Shown in pieces: positions 43,838 through 55,959 of a stretch of 64,000 nucleotides of DNA (the first letter of the stretch is position 1; the number at the start of each line of letters is the position of its first letter). A program made the position numbers and the translations under genes. Origin of the DNA: Gymnopus androsaceus JB14 (Eukaryota; Basidiomycota; Agaricomycetes; Agaricales; Omphalotaceae); the NCBI GenBank assembly GCA_009733575.1, contig ML769623.1:40512-104511 (forward strand), given 5' to 3'. The notes below the pieces were generated by a model, which saw only the letters and a list, made by a program, of their open reading frames with translations, was not told the DNA's origin and did not search any database.

Positions 43838-46800
43838 CACTCCGCAGGATCAATTATAAAACGGCTGAAATTTATTCCGAAAAAGATGAAGTAAATGATA
43901 ATAAATTTCGCCAAAGATTTCACTTGAAACAGATTATATATTGCACCCGGAATATGGTTAGAATAATATAATCTTTTTCGTAGATAATCCCGGCCGAAAA
44001 AGTTCATGGGAATTAGTCAGTATTTTGATAGGAAGACAAAATCAATTTCACCTGGTAAATTGTTATGATTCCACCTGGAAAAGGAATCAGAATGAAAGAC
44101 CTTTACCGCTGCTAAAAGACCATCTTTTGCGCCTGGGAAATGTCCTGTGGTCTTTGATCTTTCACGCATGTAATTCACTAACTTTTACGCCATCAAACAC
44201 ATGGTACCCAGTTACTGCCAGTTACTGCCCAGTCACTGTCTGGTGACTGCCCGGTTGCCTGGGTTCAGCCACTCAAATTGGTGACTTGGTCCTCATGTGC
44301 CACCTTGGTGCCGGCCACTCTGCACTACTTGATGCTTGACCAATAAAAATTTTGATACCTCAACAGTTACATGACTGATAACTGATTGCAAGAGCCAACT
44401 TTAAATCAATGCTTTGACATGTACACACGAAGTATATGTTTACTAAGCATCGGGCTCCCGAAGCTTTGTAAGCATGATTCGGCCCGCAATGTCCAACCAA
44501 TTGCCAGATTTGTGGAGAAAAATCTGGCGATTGGTTGGACATTGCGGGCTGAAAAATATAACAAGAATATATTAATCAAATCTAGTCTCAACCAGAGCTG
44601 CCTATTATATCCAAGTGCGGGTCAATCTCTCGAGTGTTCACAAACCTTAACAATTAATCCATTGAGCTGGTTAATCAATTACAGTGGTAGGTAATTAATC
44701 AGCTTGAGGTACAGAAAAGCTGATTAATTATATGCTACATTGGTAGGTGTTTAACAGTATATAGAAGTTCTGGTTACTAACCAGAACTTCTGTACTCGGG
44801 AATTGGGAATAAATGTTCAATTTTTTGCGCAAGTACCAGTTGCTAGTACACACTCAGATATTCTGTTTTGTTGTGCCTCTAAGTATCTTGTGTGCAGCAG
44901 GTTCTCAATGCTAAAGGAGAGACAGGTACAGGGAGAGTACATGAATGAGACATTGAGAGTATTCCACAGCTGAAATGGACATAGGAGGAACGGTGTACAA
45001 CCATGTGATTGAGATACAACAAATAAACCTAGTGATGTCTTACCAGTATTTGAGAACTTGGATACTTAAGTCTTATTGTTGATATTGCTGTCAAAGAACA
45101 AGTCCTTACTGGCCTGGGTGCCTATGGTGGTTACAGAAGAGAAGTCGATGAAGGAAGAAGCAAGGACTCAGAGTACATGGTTAACCAACTCACTCCTGCT
45201 AACTAACAGTTGGTTAATCATTTCAGGATAATTAAGCATTTCTGCAAAAACTGATTATGACTTGCTAATTGGAGAAATAGTGCAGTTCATGAGTGTTCAA
45301 GTCTGCTTTGAATAAACATAATATTAACAATGCTACAAGAGACTGTGTTCACTGATACTAAAGTTCAGCTCCTTGTCTTTTGTATTCAATATTAATATAT
45401 AATGTATATTAGTGCTAATGGTAAGAGTATGAGTCCTTCCTTTGCTGATTCCCTTCCAAAGAAAGAAAGAGCCAATGTTGGATGGGCTCACCTGATGTGC
45501 TTCCTTGGCATTGTTATCTGCAAGTTCGAAATATAGGCTTACTAAGCATCGAGAACCCGGTGCTTTGTAAGCATAACTCGGGTCACAATGTCTTTGAATA
45601 CACACCAAAGTACACCATTCATAACATACTAAGTGAAGCTCATGAATCAGGAAGCCAGAAGGCGGGAAGTGGGAGGCAGGAGGCATGGAGCAAGAGATAG
45701 ATATAGGCATTATTTATCCAAGCGAGAGAGTTCAAAAAACATTGAGAAAAACACATGGGGATTAATCACTTTCTTACTGATTAATCATTTCCAAGGCCAT
45801 ACATTGTAATTAATTGCCTTTTACTAATGATTAATCATTGTCAAAACCCAAGATTAACCACAGCTGGTGCCATTCCCAAGGCCACACACACATGTAAGGG
45901 ACTGGGCTTACCATTTTCTTTTGACTCTTTCCCTTCACCATGTTGATCCTCTCATCTCCAAAAGTGGCTTGTTCAGCTATCAGTAACCTCAACACGGGTC
46001 ACTGGGAGGTGAGCCTAGCTGCAGTCTGTGTTGTATGAGTTACTTACACTGGATCTGGTAGTTGGGACTGCATAGCATACTAGACTGTGTCTTTCAACAT
46101 TCATTCCCCACTATCTAAGTATCAGCTGCTTTTATAAAATTTAATCACTTTTGCAAAAGATTGAAGTCAATTAATCAGTCTAACAAGTGCTCACATAGGA
46201 ATTAACCAACTTGGAGCTGATTAGATCAAGCTTTCTGAACTGATTAACCAGTTTTCAAGGGATCAACCATCAAGTTTTGTACAACAGTTGTTATTAATCA
46301 GAGCTTGGATATAATAGGTAGTTTTGGTTGAGACCAGATTTGATCAATGACTTTTAGTTGTCTTGCAGGCGGGCCGAGTCATGCTTACAAAGCTTCGGGA
46401 GCCCGATGCTTAGTAAACATTTGGTAAACATATACTTCGTGCCACTAGTGTACATGTCAAAGTGTTGATTTAAAGTTGGCTCTTGCAATCAGTTATCAGT
46501 CATGTAACTGTTGAGGTATCAAAATTTTTATTGGTCAAGCATCAAGTAGTGCAGAGTGGCCGGCACCAAGGTGGCACATGAGGACCAAGTCACCAATTTG
46601 AGCGGCTGAACCCAGGCAACCGGGCAGTCACCAGACAGTGACTGGGCAGTAACTGGCAGTAACTGGGTACCATGTGTTTGATGGCGTAAAAGTTAGTGAA
46701 TTACGTGCGTGAAAGATCAAAGACCACAGGACCTTTCCCAGGTGCAAAAGATGGTCTTTTAGCAGTGGTAAAGGTCTTTCATCCTGATTCCTTTTCCAGG

Positions 46801-47036
46801 TGAAATCGTGACATTTTACCAGGTGAAATTGATTTTGTCTTCCTATCAAAATACTGACTAATTCCCACAAACTTTTTCAGCCAGGATTATATACGAAAAA
46901 GATTATATTATTCTAACCATATTCCGGGTGCAATATATAATCTGTTTCAAGTGAAATCTTTGGCGAAATTTATTATCATTTACTTCATCTTTTTCGGAAT
47001 AAATTTCAGCCGTTTTATAATCGATCCTGCGGAGTG
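43838..47036. mobile_element. Non-autonomous element with about 650-bp inverted ends, CACTA-like, copy 1
   Basis: Ends CACTCCGCAGGATC...GATCCTGCGGAGTG are flanked by TTA on both sides (43835-43837, 47037-47039). A 3-bp duplication and a CACT start are the marks of CACTA elements. The inverted arms extend about 650 bp each (to about 44510 and from about 46370). The interior contains motifs such as TTACTAAGCATCGGGCTCCCG that recur, but no transposase. The paralogous site at about 52575 lacks the element and so resembles an empty site. Confidence 0.7.
44482..44550. repeat. Strong hairpin in the left arm
   Basis: GCCCGCAATGTCCAACCAAT continuing to AGATTT (44482-44511) is followed after about 8 bases by its inverted copy to 44549, with one mismatch. 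The opposite arm of the element lacks it, so it is probably a tiny foldback insertion. It is present in copy 2 near 49925-49992. Confidence 0.7.
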
Positions 47037-48618
47037 TTACTGGGCTGGTGTACCAACACACTTGGTGGTAAAGTTGAAAGAGTTGAAAAGCTTACTAAGC
47101 TTTGACTTGGTGCAGTTACTCTAGCCGAGAAATATTTTCATTGCATCATCAAAATATTTCTTGACCAGAGTAGCTGTGCCAAGCCCAAGCTTAGTAAGCC
47201 TTTCCTTTCTCTTTTCCTAACTCTCACATATGCACCTCCCAAACACTGCAGTTCCATCCATGCAACAATGGCCAACAATGACTAGCACCGTAGGGTATGA
47301 CTGCTTCCACAAAAGGTATGTATTATGTTCTACAGTTTTATAACTTTCTCAACTTATTCTAGTAGCCATTAGTTTCAATGACCATCCTCATCCTGTCCAC
47401 GCCCTCCATCAGTCTTGATACTTGAACCCAAGGTCCTGAAGGAAGAATATGAGCTGCAGCTGCTGCCAAGATATGTATACTGTCTCATTGTTCATTTTCA
47501 TCATGTTAACCCATGTCCACACACCCTTCCATCAGTCTTGATGCTTGAACCCATCCATGCCCTCCATCAGTCTCAATGCTTGAACCCAAGGTCCTGAAGG
47601 AAGAATATGAGTTGCAGCCACTGCCAAGGTATGTATGATGCCTCATTGTTTTTTGTTCTTCATGCTAATCCGGCATCCATCTAGTTGGCAGTCCAGATAG
47701 CAATGAAGTTTCCGGGCTTACAACACCAGCTTGGGACAGCTTGGATTTGTTTAATGCCCAGAGTCAGTTCATCAATTTGTGGTCAACCCATCAATGAAAC
47801 CTATTGTTGTGAAGTTGGTATGAGTTCCTGAGCACTGGCCCCAAGCTGTGTTGTTTGGTCAAACAGGAGTTAGAGGTCCCGAGATTTGGAGTGTTGGAAG
47901 GGAAGATGACATTACCATGTTCAGTTTTGACAGCCATCCTCACTCTGTCCATTCCCAGAGTCTCATTGATTGAACCCATGGTATTGAAGGAAGATCATAA
48001 GCTACAGCTGCTGCCAAGGTACATACAATGCCTCATCATTCATTTTCATCACTAACTCTCATCACTTGATTCAACATCTTGCTGGATTAAATCATGCTAA
48101 TCCAATATGTCCATCTAGTTTATACTATAATAAGGTAAGCAGCACTATGGCACCTACTCTTTGCTCAATTACCACAATGTGTACACTACATTGTTCACTA
48201 CATAGTCCCTGTATGACCAAATATGTGGCCAATCCAACAAGGATTGGTCCAGCATGCTATGAAGCCAGCAGTGAAACAAAGTGATACAAAAATAGTCTGA
48301 ATCAATAAATAGATTAATAACACAAACACAAAGAGACAAAGAGAGGAGAGGGAAAATGAAAAGGCATGGTAGAATACAGACAATCATAAGTATTTCATGT
48401 GTATTTTACAATGTGATGCACTAATGTTTACCAGACTAATGCAAAGGTCCTGACTAGCCCTCATCCAACAAAATGAGTGTCCATTTTGGCTACTTCAGTG
48501 CTCTCCAGTGTCCTCGCAGACATTCAAGAGCTGATTTAGCTTCCTAGCTTTCTTCCGGCTACTTGGCTCTAAGAACCATCAGTGTCTGAGTGGGTCTCTG
48601 AGTGTTGCGCATGCTTCC
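47037..48618. other. Duplicated block A (non-kinase part)
   Basis: This stretch and 43440-43837 together match 52200-53700, apart from the inserted element. It contains repeated hairpin-like phrases (AAGCTTACTAAGCTTTGACTTGG) and short GT...AG-like units repeated within 47400-47640 (CCATCAGTCT-x-GATGCTTGAACCC). Confidence 0.5.
47690..47935 (+). pseudogene. WD40 gene fragment
   Basis: About 240 bp closely match 37560-37780 of the WD40 pseudogene (GGCAATGAGGTTTCCGGGCT-type segment through CTGAGCACTGGCCCCAAG), including the same non-coding changes such as CATCGATGAAACCTATTG. It is therefore a copy of an already decayed gene or of a common ancestor. Confidence 0.65.
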
Positions 48619-49080
48619 TCAGTGAAGGACACTCCTTGGGAGAGTGTCTGCATAGTTTTTTTTTGCAAAGACTCTAAAGGCTTTATGGCAGTGAGTGCAA
48701 TCCTCAGGACTCTCCAAGCCCAAGAGCTCCTCCATACAAATGCTGCACAAGTATAGATTGGCAAGGAAGGGGTAGTACGACCTGCCCTCCTGAACCTCAG
48801 GAGCCATATAGTCCTTGGTACCGCATGTAAGTGAAGTTTTCATGTGAGTGTTGGTTGTGATAGCAATGTCAAAGTTGATGATTTTGAGGATGGGTATAGA
48901 GTAGGTCTTGACATCCAGGACCAAGTTGTCAGGTTTGATATCCATATGAGATATCATGAACTCACTATGAAGAAAGTTGACAGCTCTCAAGAGCTGACCA
49001 CTGAGAAGTGCAGTATGCCCTTTCAAGTTAGTGCCATTTTGATACCTCATGTCCTTGCCAACTGTCAGGCCTTGGCTCAT
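48619..49080 (-). pseudogene. Protein kinase C-lobe fragment, copy A
   Basis: The minus-strand frame shows a kinase C-lobe: FLHSEFMISHMDIKPDNLVL (catalytic loop, HMD for HRD, with D and N present), KIINFDIAI (DFG replaced by NFD), TCGTKDYMAPEVQEG (APE motif) and ICMEELLGLESPE. The N-lobe is missing. Its paralogue with more of the gene is at 53746-55124. Loss of the DFG aspartate position and the N-lobe argue against activity. Confidence 0.65.
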
Positions 49081-49110
49081 TTCTCATCCGCTATCCACCC
49101 GCTGATGTTT

Positions 49111-49170
49111 CCCACGCTTCCTGACCGTCCGCGGATACTTCCCACGCTTCCTGACCATCCGCGGATACTT
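49111..49170 (+). repeat. Two tandem 30-bp GC-rich units
   Basis: CCCACGCTTCCTGACC(G/A)TCCGCGGATACTT is repeated twice without a gap in an otherwise unmatched, GC-richer stretch (49081-49246) between the kinase copy and the second CACTA-like copy. Similar GGGCGCTTTCC and CGGGCACTTTC words follow. Confidence 0.75.
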
Positions 49171-49250
49171 CCGCACTCATTACCTACATTGCGGGCGCTT
49201 TCCATGCTTATTACCATTTATCCTGCCTGCCGGGCACTTTCTACATGTGA

Positions 49251-52199
49251 TTACAGGTGGGAGGGCGACTTACATACGCAGGATCAATTATAAACGGCTG
49301 AAAATTTATTCGAAAAAGATGGAAGTTAAATGATAATCAATTTTCGCCAAAGATTTCACTTGAAACAGATTATATATTGCACCCGGAAATATGGTTAGAA
49401 TAATATAATCTTTTTCGTAAGATAATCCCGGCGAAAAAGTTCATGGGAATTAGTCAGTATTTTGATAGGAAGACAAATAAATTTCACCTGGTAAATTGTT
49501 ATGCATTCCACTGGAAAAGGAATCAGAATGAAGACGCTTTTACCGCTGCTAAAAGACCATCTTTTGCGCGCTGGGAAATGTCCTGTGGTCTTTGATCTTT
49601 CAACGCATGTAATTCACATAACTTTTACGCCATCAAACACATGAGTACCAGTTACTGCAATTACTGCCCAGTCACTGTCTGGTGACTGCCCGGTTGCCTG
49701 GGTTCAGCCACTCAAATTGGTGACTTGGTCCTCATGTGCCACCTTGGTGCCGGCCACTCTGCACTACTTGATGCTTGACCAATAAAAATTTTGATACCTC
49801 AAACAGTTAAATGACTGATAACGATTGCAAAGAGCGCAACTTTAAATCAATGCTTTGACATGTACACCACGAAGTATATGTTTTACTAAGCATCGGGCTC
49901 CGGAAGCTTGTGTAGTCATGTATTTCGGCCCGCAATGTCCACCAATTGCCAGGATTTGTGGGAGAAAAATCTGGCGATTGTTGGACATTGGGGCTGAAAA
50001 AATATGACAAGAATATATTAATCAAATCTAGTCTCACCAGAGACTGCTGATATATCCAAGTGCGGGATCAATCTCTCGAGTGTTCACAAACCTTAAAATA
50101 ATTACATTTGAAGCTGGTTTATACATGTACAGTGATAGGTAATTAACAGCTTGAGGGTAAGAAAAGCTGATTAATTATATGCTACATTGGTAGGTGTTAA
50201 CAGTACTATCAGAGTTTGTTTACTAACCAGAATTCTTATCGGGATTGGGAATAAATAGTTCAATTTTTTGCGCAAGTACCAAGTTGCTGTACACACTCAG
50301 CATATTCTGTTTTGTTGTGCCTCTAATAATCTTGTGTGCAGCAGGTATCATGCTAAAAGGAGAGACAGGTAAGGAGAGAGTACAATGAATGAGACAGTGA
50401 GAGTATTCCACAGCTGAATAGGACATAGGGGAACGGTGTACAACCGCATGTGATTGAGAGATACAACAATAAAACGCTGAGTGATGTCGTTACCAGTATT
50501 TGAGAACTTGGATACTTAAGTCTTTATTGTTGATATTGCTGTCAAAGAACAAGTAACTTACTGGCCTGGGGTGGCCGTATGGTGGTTTACAGAAGAGAGA
50601 AGTCGATGAAGGAAGAAGCAAGGACTCAGAGTACCATGGTAACCAACTCACTCCTGCTAACTAACAGTTGGTTAATCAATTTCAGGATAATTAAGCATTT
50701 CTGCAAAAAACTGATTATGACTTGCTAATTGGAGAAATAGTGCAGTTCATGGTGTTCAAGTCTGCTTTGAATAAACATAATATTACAAATGCTACAAGAA
50801 CTGTGTTCACTGATACTAAAGTTCAGCCTCCTTGTCTTTTGTATTCAATATTAATTTAATGTATATTAGGTGGCTAATGGTAAGAGTATAAGTCCTTCTC
50901 TTGCTGATTCCCTTCCAAAGAAAGAAAGAGCCAATGTTGGATGGCTCACCTGATGTGGCTTCCTTGGCATTGTATCTGCAAGTTTCGAAATATAGGCTTA
51001 CTAAGCATCGAGACCCGGTGCTTTGTAAGCATAACTCGGGTCACAATGTCTTTGAATAGCACCACCAAAGTACACCATTCATAACATACTAAGTGAAGCT
51101 CATGAATCAGGAGCCAGAAGGGGGAAGTGGGAGGCAGGCAAAGAGATAGATATAGGGCATTATTATTTTATCCAACGAGAGAGTTTCAAAAAAACATTGG
51201 GAAAACACATGGGGATTAATCTTTCATTACTGATTAATCATTTCCAAGGCCATACATTGTAATTATTGCCTTTTTACTAATGATTAATCATTGTCAAAAC
51301 CCAAGATTACCACAGCTGGTGCCATTCCCAAGGCCACCACAACATGTAAAGGATGGGCTTACCATTTCTTTTGACTCTTTCCCTTCACCATGTTGATCCT
51401 CTCATCTCCAAAAGTGGCTTGTTCAGCTATCAGTAACCTCAACACGGGTCACTGGGAGGTGAGCTAGCTGCAGTCTGTGTTGTATGAGTTACTTACACTG
51501 GATCTGGTTAGTTGGGACTGCATAGCATACTAGACTGTGTCTTTCAACATTCATTCCCCAATATCTAAGTATCAGCTGCTTTTATAAAAATTTAATCACT
51601 TTTGCAAAAGATTGAAGTCAATTAATCAGTCTAACAAGTGCTCACATAGGAATTAACCAACTTGGAGCTGATAGATCAAAGCTTTCTGAACTGATTACCA
51701 GTTTTCAAGGGATCAACCATCAAGTTTTGTACAAACGTTGTTATTAATCAGAGCTTGGATATAATAGGAGTTTTGGTTGAGACCAGATTTATCAATGACT
51801 TTTAGTTGTCTTGCAGGCGGGCCGAGTCATGCTTACAAAGCTTCGGGAGCCGATGCTTAGTAAACATATTGGTAAACATATACTTCGTGCCACTAGTGTA
51901 CATGTCAAAGTGTTGATTTAAAGTTGGCTCTTGCAATCAGTTATCAGTCATGTAACTGTTGAGGTATCAAAATTTTTATTGGTCAAGCATCAAGTAGTGC
52001 AGAGTGCCAGCACCAGGTGGCACATGAGGACCAAGTCACCAATTTGAGCAGCTGAACCCAGGCAACCGGGCAGTCACCAGACAGTGATGGGCAGTAACTG
52101 GCAGTAACTGGGTACCATGTGTTTGATGGCGTAAAAGTTAGTGATTACGTGCGTGAAAATCAAAGACCACAGAACCTTTCCCAGGTGCAAAGATGGTCT
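49251..52199. mobile_element. Copy 2 of the CACTA-like element, truncated, rich in 1-bp indels
   Basis: Starts at the same flank as copy 1 (ACAGGTGGGAGGGCGACTTA) and follows it collinearly to 52199, about 250 bp short of the right end, where it jumps to block B at GATGGTCTCATTGG. Compared with copy 1, differences are mostly single-base insertions and deletions scattered throughout, whereas substitutions are few. This is unlike the other repeats in the window. Confidence 0.7.
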
Positions 52200-53745
52200 C
52201 ATTGGTCTCATACTCCTCCTCTCAATCTTCTTCAGCTTTGGTAGCAATAAACAAACATGCCTGTTATTTAGCTAAGCTAATTAGACAAATGAAATGAAAT
52301 TTGGGATGCACATACCAGTTTTGAAGCCTCCTCATGCAATGGTCCAGCCATTGGGATTGCCTTTGAAGCTGAGAAAAGGATAGAGTAGCGTCAGTGAGAG
52401 TAGAAAGGGCTACACAACCAAGAAAACACAATGCGTAGCTTCTCCCTATGAGCGTAGTCTCTTGCCAGTTTTTTAAAGATCTTCCCCTTTTTCATTAGGC
52501 CTTGAGCCTTCTTTACATTCCAATCAATTGTTTTCTTAAATTTACTGATGCTAATGCTACTGCTATAGGTACCGGCGGGAGCACAACTGACACACTTGGT
52601 GGTAAAGTTGAAAGAGTTGAAAAGCTTACTAAGCTTTGACTTGGTGCACTTACTCTGGCCAAAAAATATTTCAATGATGCAATGAAAATATTTCTCGGCC
52701 AGAGTAACTGCACTGAGACAAAGCTTAGTAAGCCTTTCATTCCTCTTTCCCTAACTCTTAAATACACACCTTGTGAACACTGCAGCCCATCCATGCAATG
52801 ACAGTGAATGACGACTAACACCATAGGGTACAACTGCTGCTACAAAAGGTACATATTATGCTCTATTGTTTTATAACTTTCTCAACATATTCTAGCAACC
52901 ATTAGTTTTGACAACCATCCTCATCCTGTCCACACCTTCCATCAGTCTCAATACTTGAACCCAAGGTCCTGAAGGAGAATATGAGCTGGAGCTGCTGCCA
53001 AGGTATGTACACCATTTCATCATTCATTTTCATCATGTTAACCTCCCCAAGATGTCCAACTAGTTTTGGTTGCTCCTCCATTACTTTTTGCACTGTTTCC
53101 ATCCTCTACTATCCTTACACTCTGCATTTGTAATGTAATTTAAAAGTACTATACTGGAAGAACTATTGCAGGGAATGCAACCAACGCTAGTACCTTCCAT
53201 TGGTACTAACAAGGGAGTGCGCTCAAGTGGATGAGTCAGAGATAAGTAAAGTAATACTATATTAAACTATATATAAAATACAACAGCGGAACCCATTTTC
53301 CTCATGAGCATCATTTGGCATGTGTGTGTGAACTCTAAAATGATATCCATCAATGTAGTGTTAAAACTACACGTTGGTGTGGTGGGTATAATGCATGCAA
53401 TGAGGTATTGAAGTGTCTAATGTTTGGTGTTTGATATAAATAAAGTACAACCGGTAAAGAAAAACCAGTCTCAAATAATAGAGAACAAAGTCTTTGACAC
53501 AAACACAAAGAAAGGAAAGGGAAAATGAAAAAGGCACAGTAGAATACAGCCAATCATGAGTATCTCATGTGTATTTTACAATGTGATGCAATAATATTAC
53601 CAGACTAATGCAAAGGTCCCAACTAGCCAAGGTCCTGACTAGCCCTCCTCCAACAACAAGTGTCCATTTTGATTTCAATGTAGTCAGAGAGCTACTTTAG
53701 CACTTCAGTGCTTTCCAGTGTCCTCCTGGACATTCAGGAGCTGCT
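52200..53745. other. Duplicated block B with the empty site of the CACTA-like element
   Basis: Collinear with 43440-43837 followed by 47037-48600. At 52570-52590 the sequence passes directly from TATAGGTACCGGCGGGAG to GACACACTTGGTGG without the 3.2-kb element. Differences from block A are ordinary substitutions and small indels, so the duplication is older than the relation between the two CACTA-like copies. No gene apart from the kinase downstream. Confidence 0.55.
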
Positions 53746-55900
53746 TTAGCTTCCTAGCTCTCTTCTGGTGTATTGCAGGTGCTTCCACAGCAAAGGACGG
53801 TCCTTGGGAGAGTGGCTGCATAGCTTTTTTGCAAAGACTCTAAAGGCCTTGTGGCAGTGAGTGCAATCTGCTTGCTCAGGGCTCTCCAAGCCCAAGAGCT
53901 CCCCCATACAGATGCCACATGAATATAGATCAGCAAGGAAGGGGTAGTACAGCCTGCCCTCCTGAAGCTCAGGAGCCATATAGCCCTTGGTACCACATGT
54001 AAGGGAAGCTTTCAGGTGAGCATTAGTAGTGATAGAGATGTTGAAGTTGATGATTTTGAGGATGGGTCTAGAGTAGGTCTTGACATCCAAGACCAAGTTG
54101 TCAGGTTTGATATCCATATGAGCTACCATGAGCTCACTATGGAGAAAGTCGACAGTGCTCAAGAGCTGACCACTGAGAAGTGCAGTATGCCCTTTCAGGT
54201 GAGCACCATTTCTATGCCTTATGTCCCTGCCAACTGAAATGAAAACAGGAAGTTGAATACACCTCATGAATTGCCATGTGACAAGCAACCATTCAGAAAT
54301 GAAGTGTAAGATACCACTGTTGTATGAATGTTTAGAAGAATGAGCATATCTTTGAATATGTTGGTAGACCTGGTACTCTGTGTTGTCCCCTGCATGTCAT
54401 TTACAAAGTGTCTTTTGAATGCAGACTTGAGACTTAGATTCAACAAGATAAACCCCATGCTGCAGCAATAAAATTCAACAAAAGCGTATATACATTGGAA
54501 ACTGTTAAGGACCCACAGCCAATTCACTCTCAGCAGGTTGAGAACTTGACCAAACTGACTCTGACCCTGTATCCAATTTTCTCTTTTTGTTCATAGGACT
54601 ATCAAGATTGTCAACATCTAGAGGAGAAATGGAGATCTTGCACCAAATCTCCTCAACAGCATACTGATTGTCTAGACTGATATGAGATTTGTTCCAATTG
54701 CCTGCATTCAGAATTTGGAGATGGAATTGAGCTTGGGAATAGCAATCACTAAGAGGGAATTTAGGGAAATAACCCTCTTTTGTGCTGCTCAAGGTATAGT
54801 AGTAAACCTAACCAAGGTTTCAGTTTGTTGATTGAATATCCAAGTATCAGTGTACCTTGCCATTGGTGTGCTCAAACATCAACATGTACATCCCTTGCCA
54901 ATCCTTGGTCACATAAAAGATTGGTACACAAAAATCCTTCCTCTGGAGTGTAACATTTGTAGAACAGATATAGAATCCCACGCGTAACTGCATACATTGC
55001 AGATCCCCCATCCCATCAGCACTTGTGTGTTGGGAATATACCTCTGAGAAATACTTGGTGCAGAGCTTATTGAAAAGAGCAGCATCAGATTTAGGTTGGA
55101 CAAACAGACTTTTTGCTTCTCCATTGAGACATGGAAGCCGAATTGTCTATCTGCGCATCATGTTTGTACAGAATGCAAGAATCCCATGGGGCGGGGCCAA
55201 ACTTGATACTGACTATGAAATCTGGTCAGTATATCAGATGTTTGTCAAGATGGAAACCTACCTGGCATCAGTAATGTTCACAAACTGGCTCATTGTGATC
55301 CCTCCCACCTGCCTCAAAAATTTGTGCACCCTTGATTCCAAATCCGCTCTCAGGGCTTCTGAATCTGAATGTTCACCAATGCTGCCATGATCTCAGATAG
55401 ATGAATTCAGACAAGCTGTATCGACAGGTGAATGGACTGTGGAGGAGTCTGCAGTCTGCACTGTATGCTCCCAACACAGCAAAGTCACATATGGGGATCT
55501 TAGCTTGGTTGAAGGTGTCCTGAGCACCCCTGATGTGCTAAGCAGTAAGAAATCAGCATATAATACATAACCATTTTGGTCTAGTTACACACCTTGGGGA
55601 GCCAATCTGACCAGATTTGTTTAGCCTCCAGTTGAGCTTTCTTGTCCTTTACAAAATCAGGCAACTCAGGCTGCGGCTCCTCCCATTCCATGACACCGTT
55701 AATAATGAGGTTGTCTGGCAAAGGGTGGTAAAGATCCTTGCACTGGGTGAAGTCAAATGCAAGTTTGAGATAAGGAAGCAACCATTGATATTCCCAAGAA
55801 GCCCAAACTGCACTAGGTACTGGACTGGCTGCACCTCCAGATTGCACACTCTGCTCAGAACAAATGAGTGGGAAGAAAAAGGACAAGTTTTGGATCACTG
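53746..55900 (-). pseudogene. Kinase-like gene, copy B, with upstream exons, broken
   Basis: From high to low coordinates on the minus strand: coding-like exons at about 55898-55590 (FDFTQCKDLYHPLPDNLI), 55390-55260 (ADLESRVHKFLRQVGGITM), 55124-54860 (SLFVQPKSDAALFNKLCTKY, PIFYVTKDWQGMYMLMFEHT) and 54792-54510 (HLQILNAGNWNKSHISLDNQ, MNKKRKLDTGSESV). They are followed by a kinase N-lobe remnant (AFKRHFVNDMQGT, YQVYQHIQ) with a frame change and a C-lobe with AHMDIKPDNLVL, NFNISI in place of DFG, GYMAPELQEGR and ICMGELLGLE. Likely a fungal-specific kinase family; stops and frame changes make it a pseudogene. Confidence 0.6.
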
Positions 55901-55959
55901 CATCATTCTGCTACAATGAAGATGGTTCTGAAAAAATCTCAATCCTGCTCATCAGAAAG

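Noticed and set aside
48619..49080. Active protein kinase
   Set aside because: The N-lobe is missing and the DFG position reads NFD; the upstream exons found in copy B are absent.
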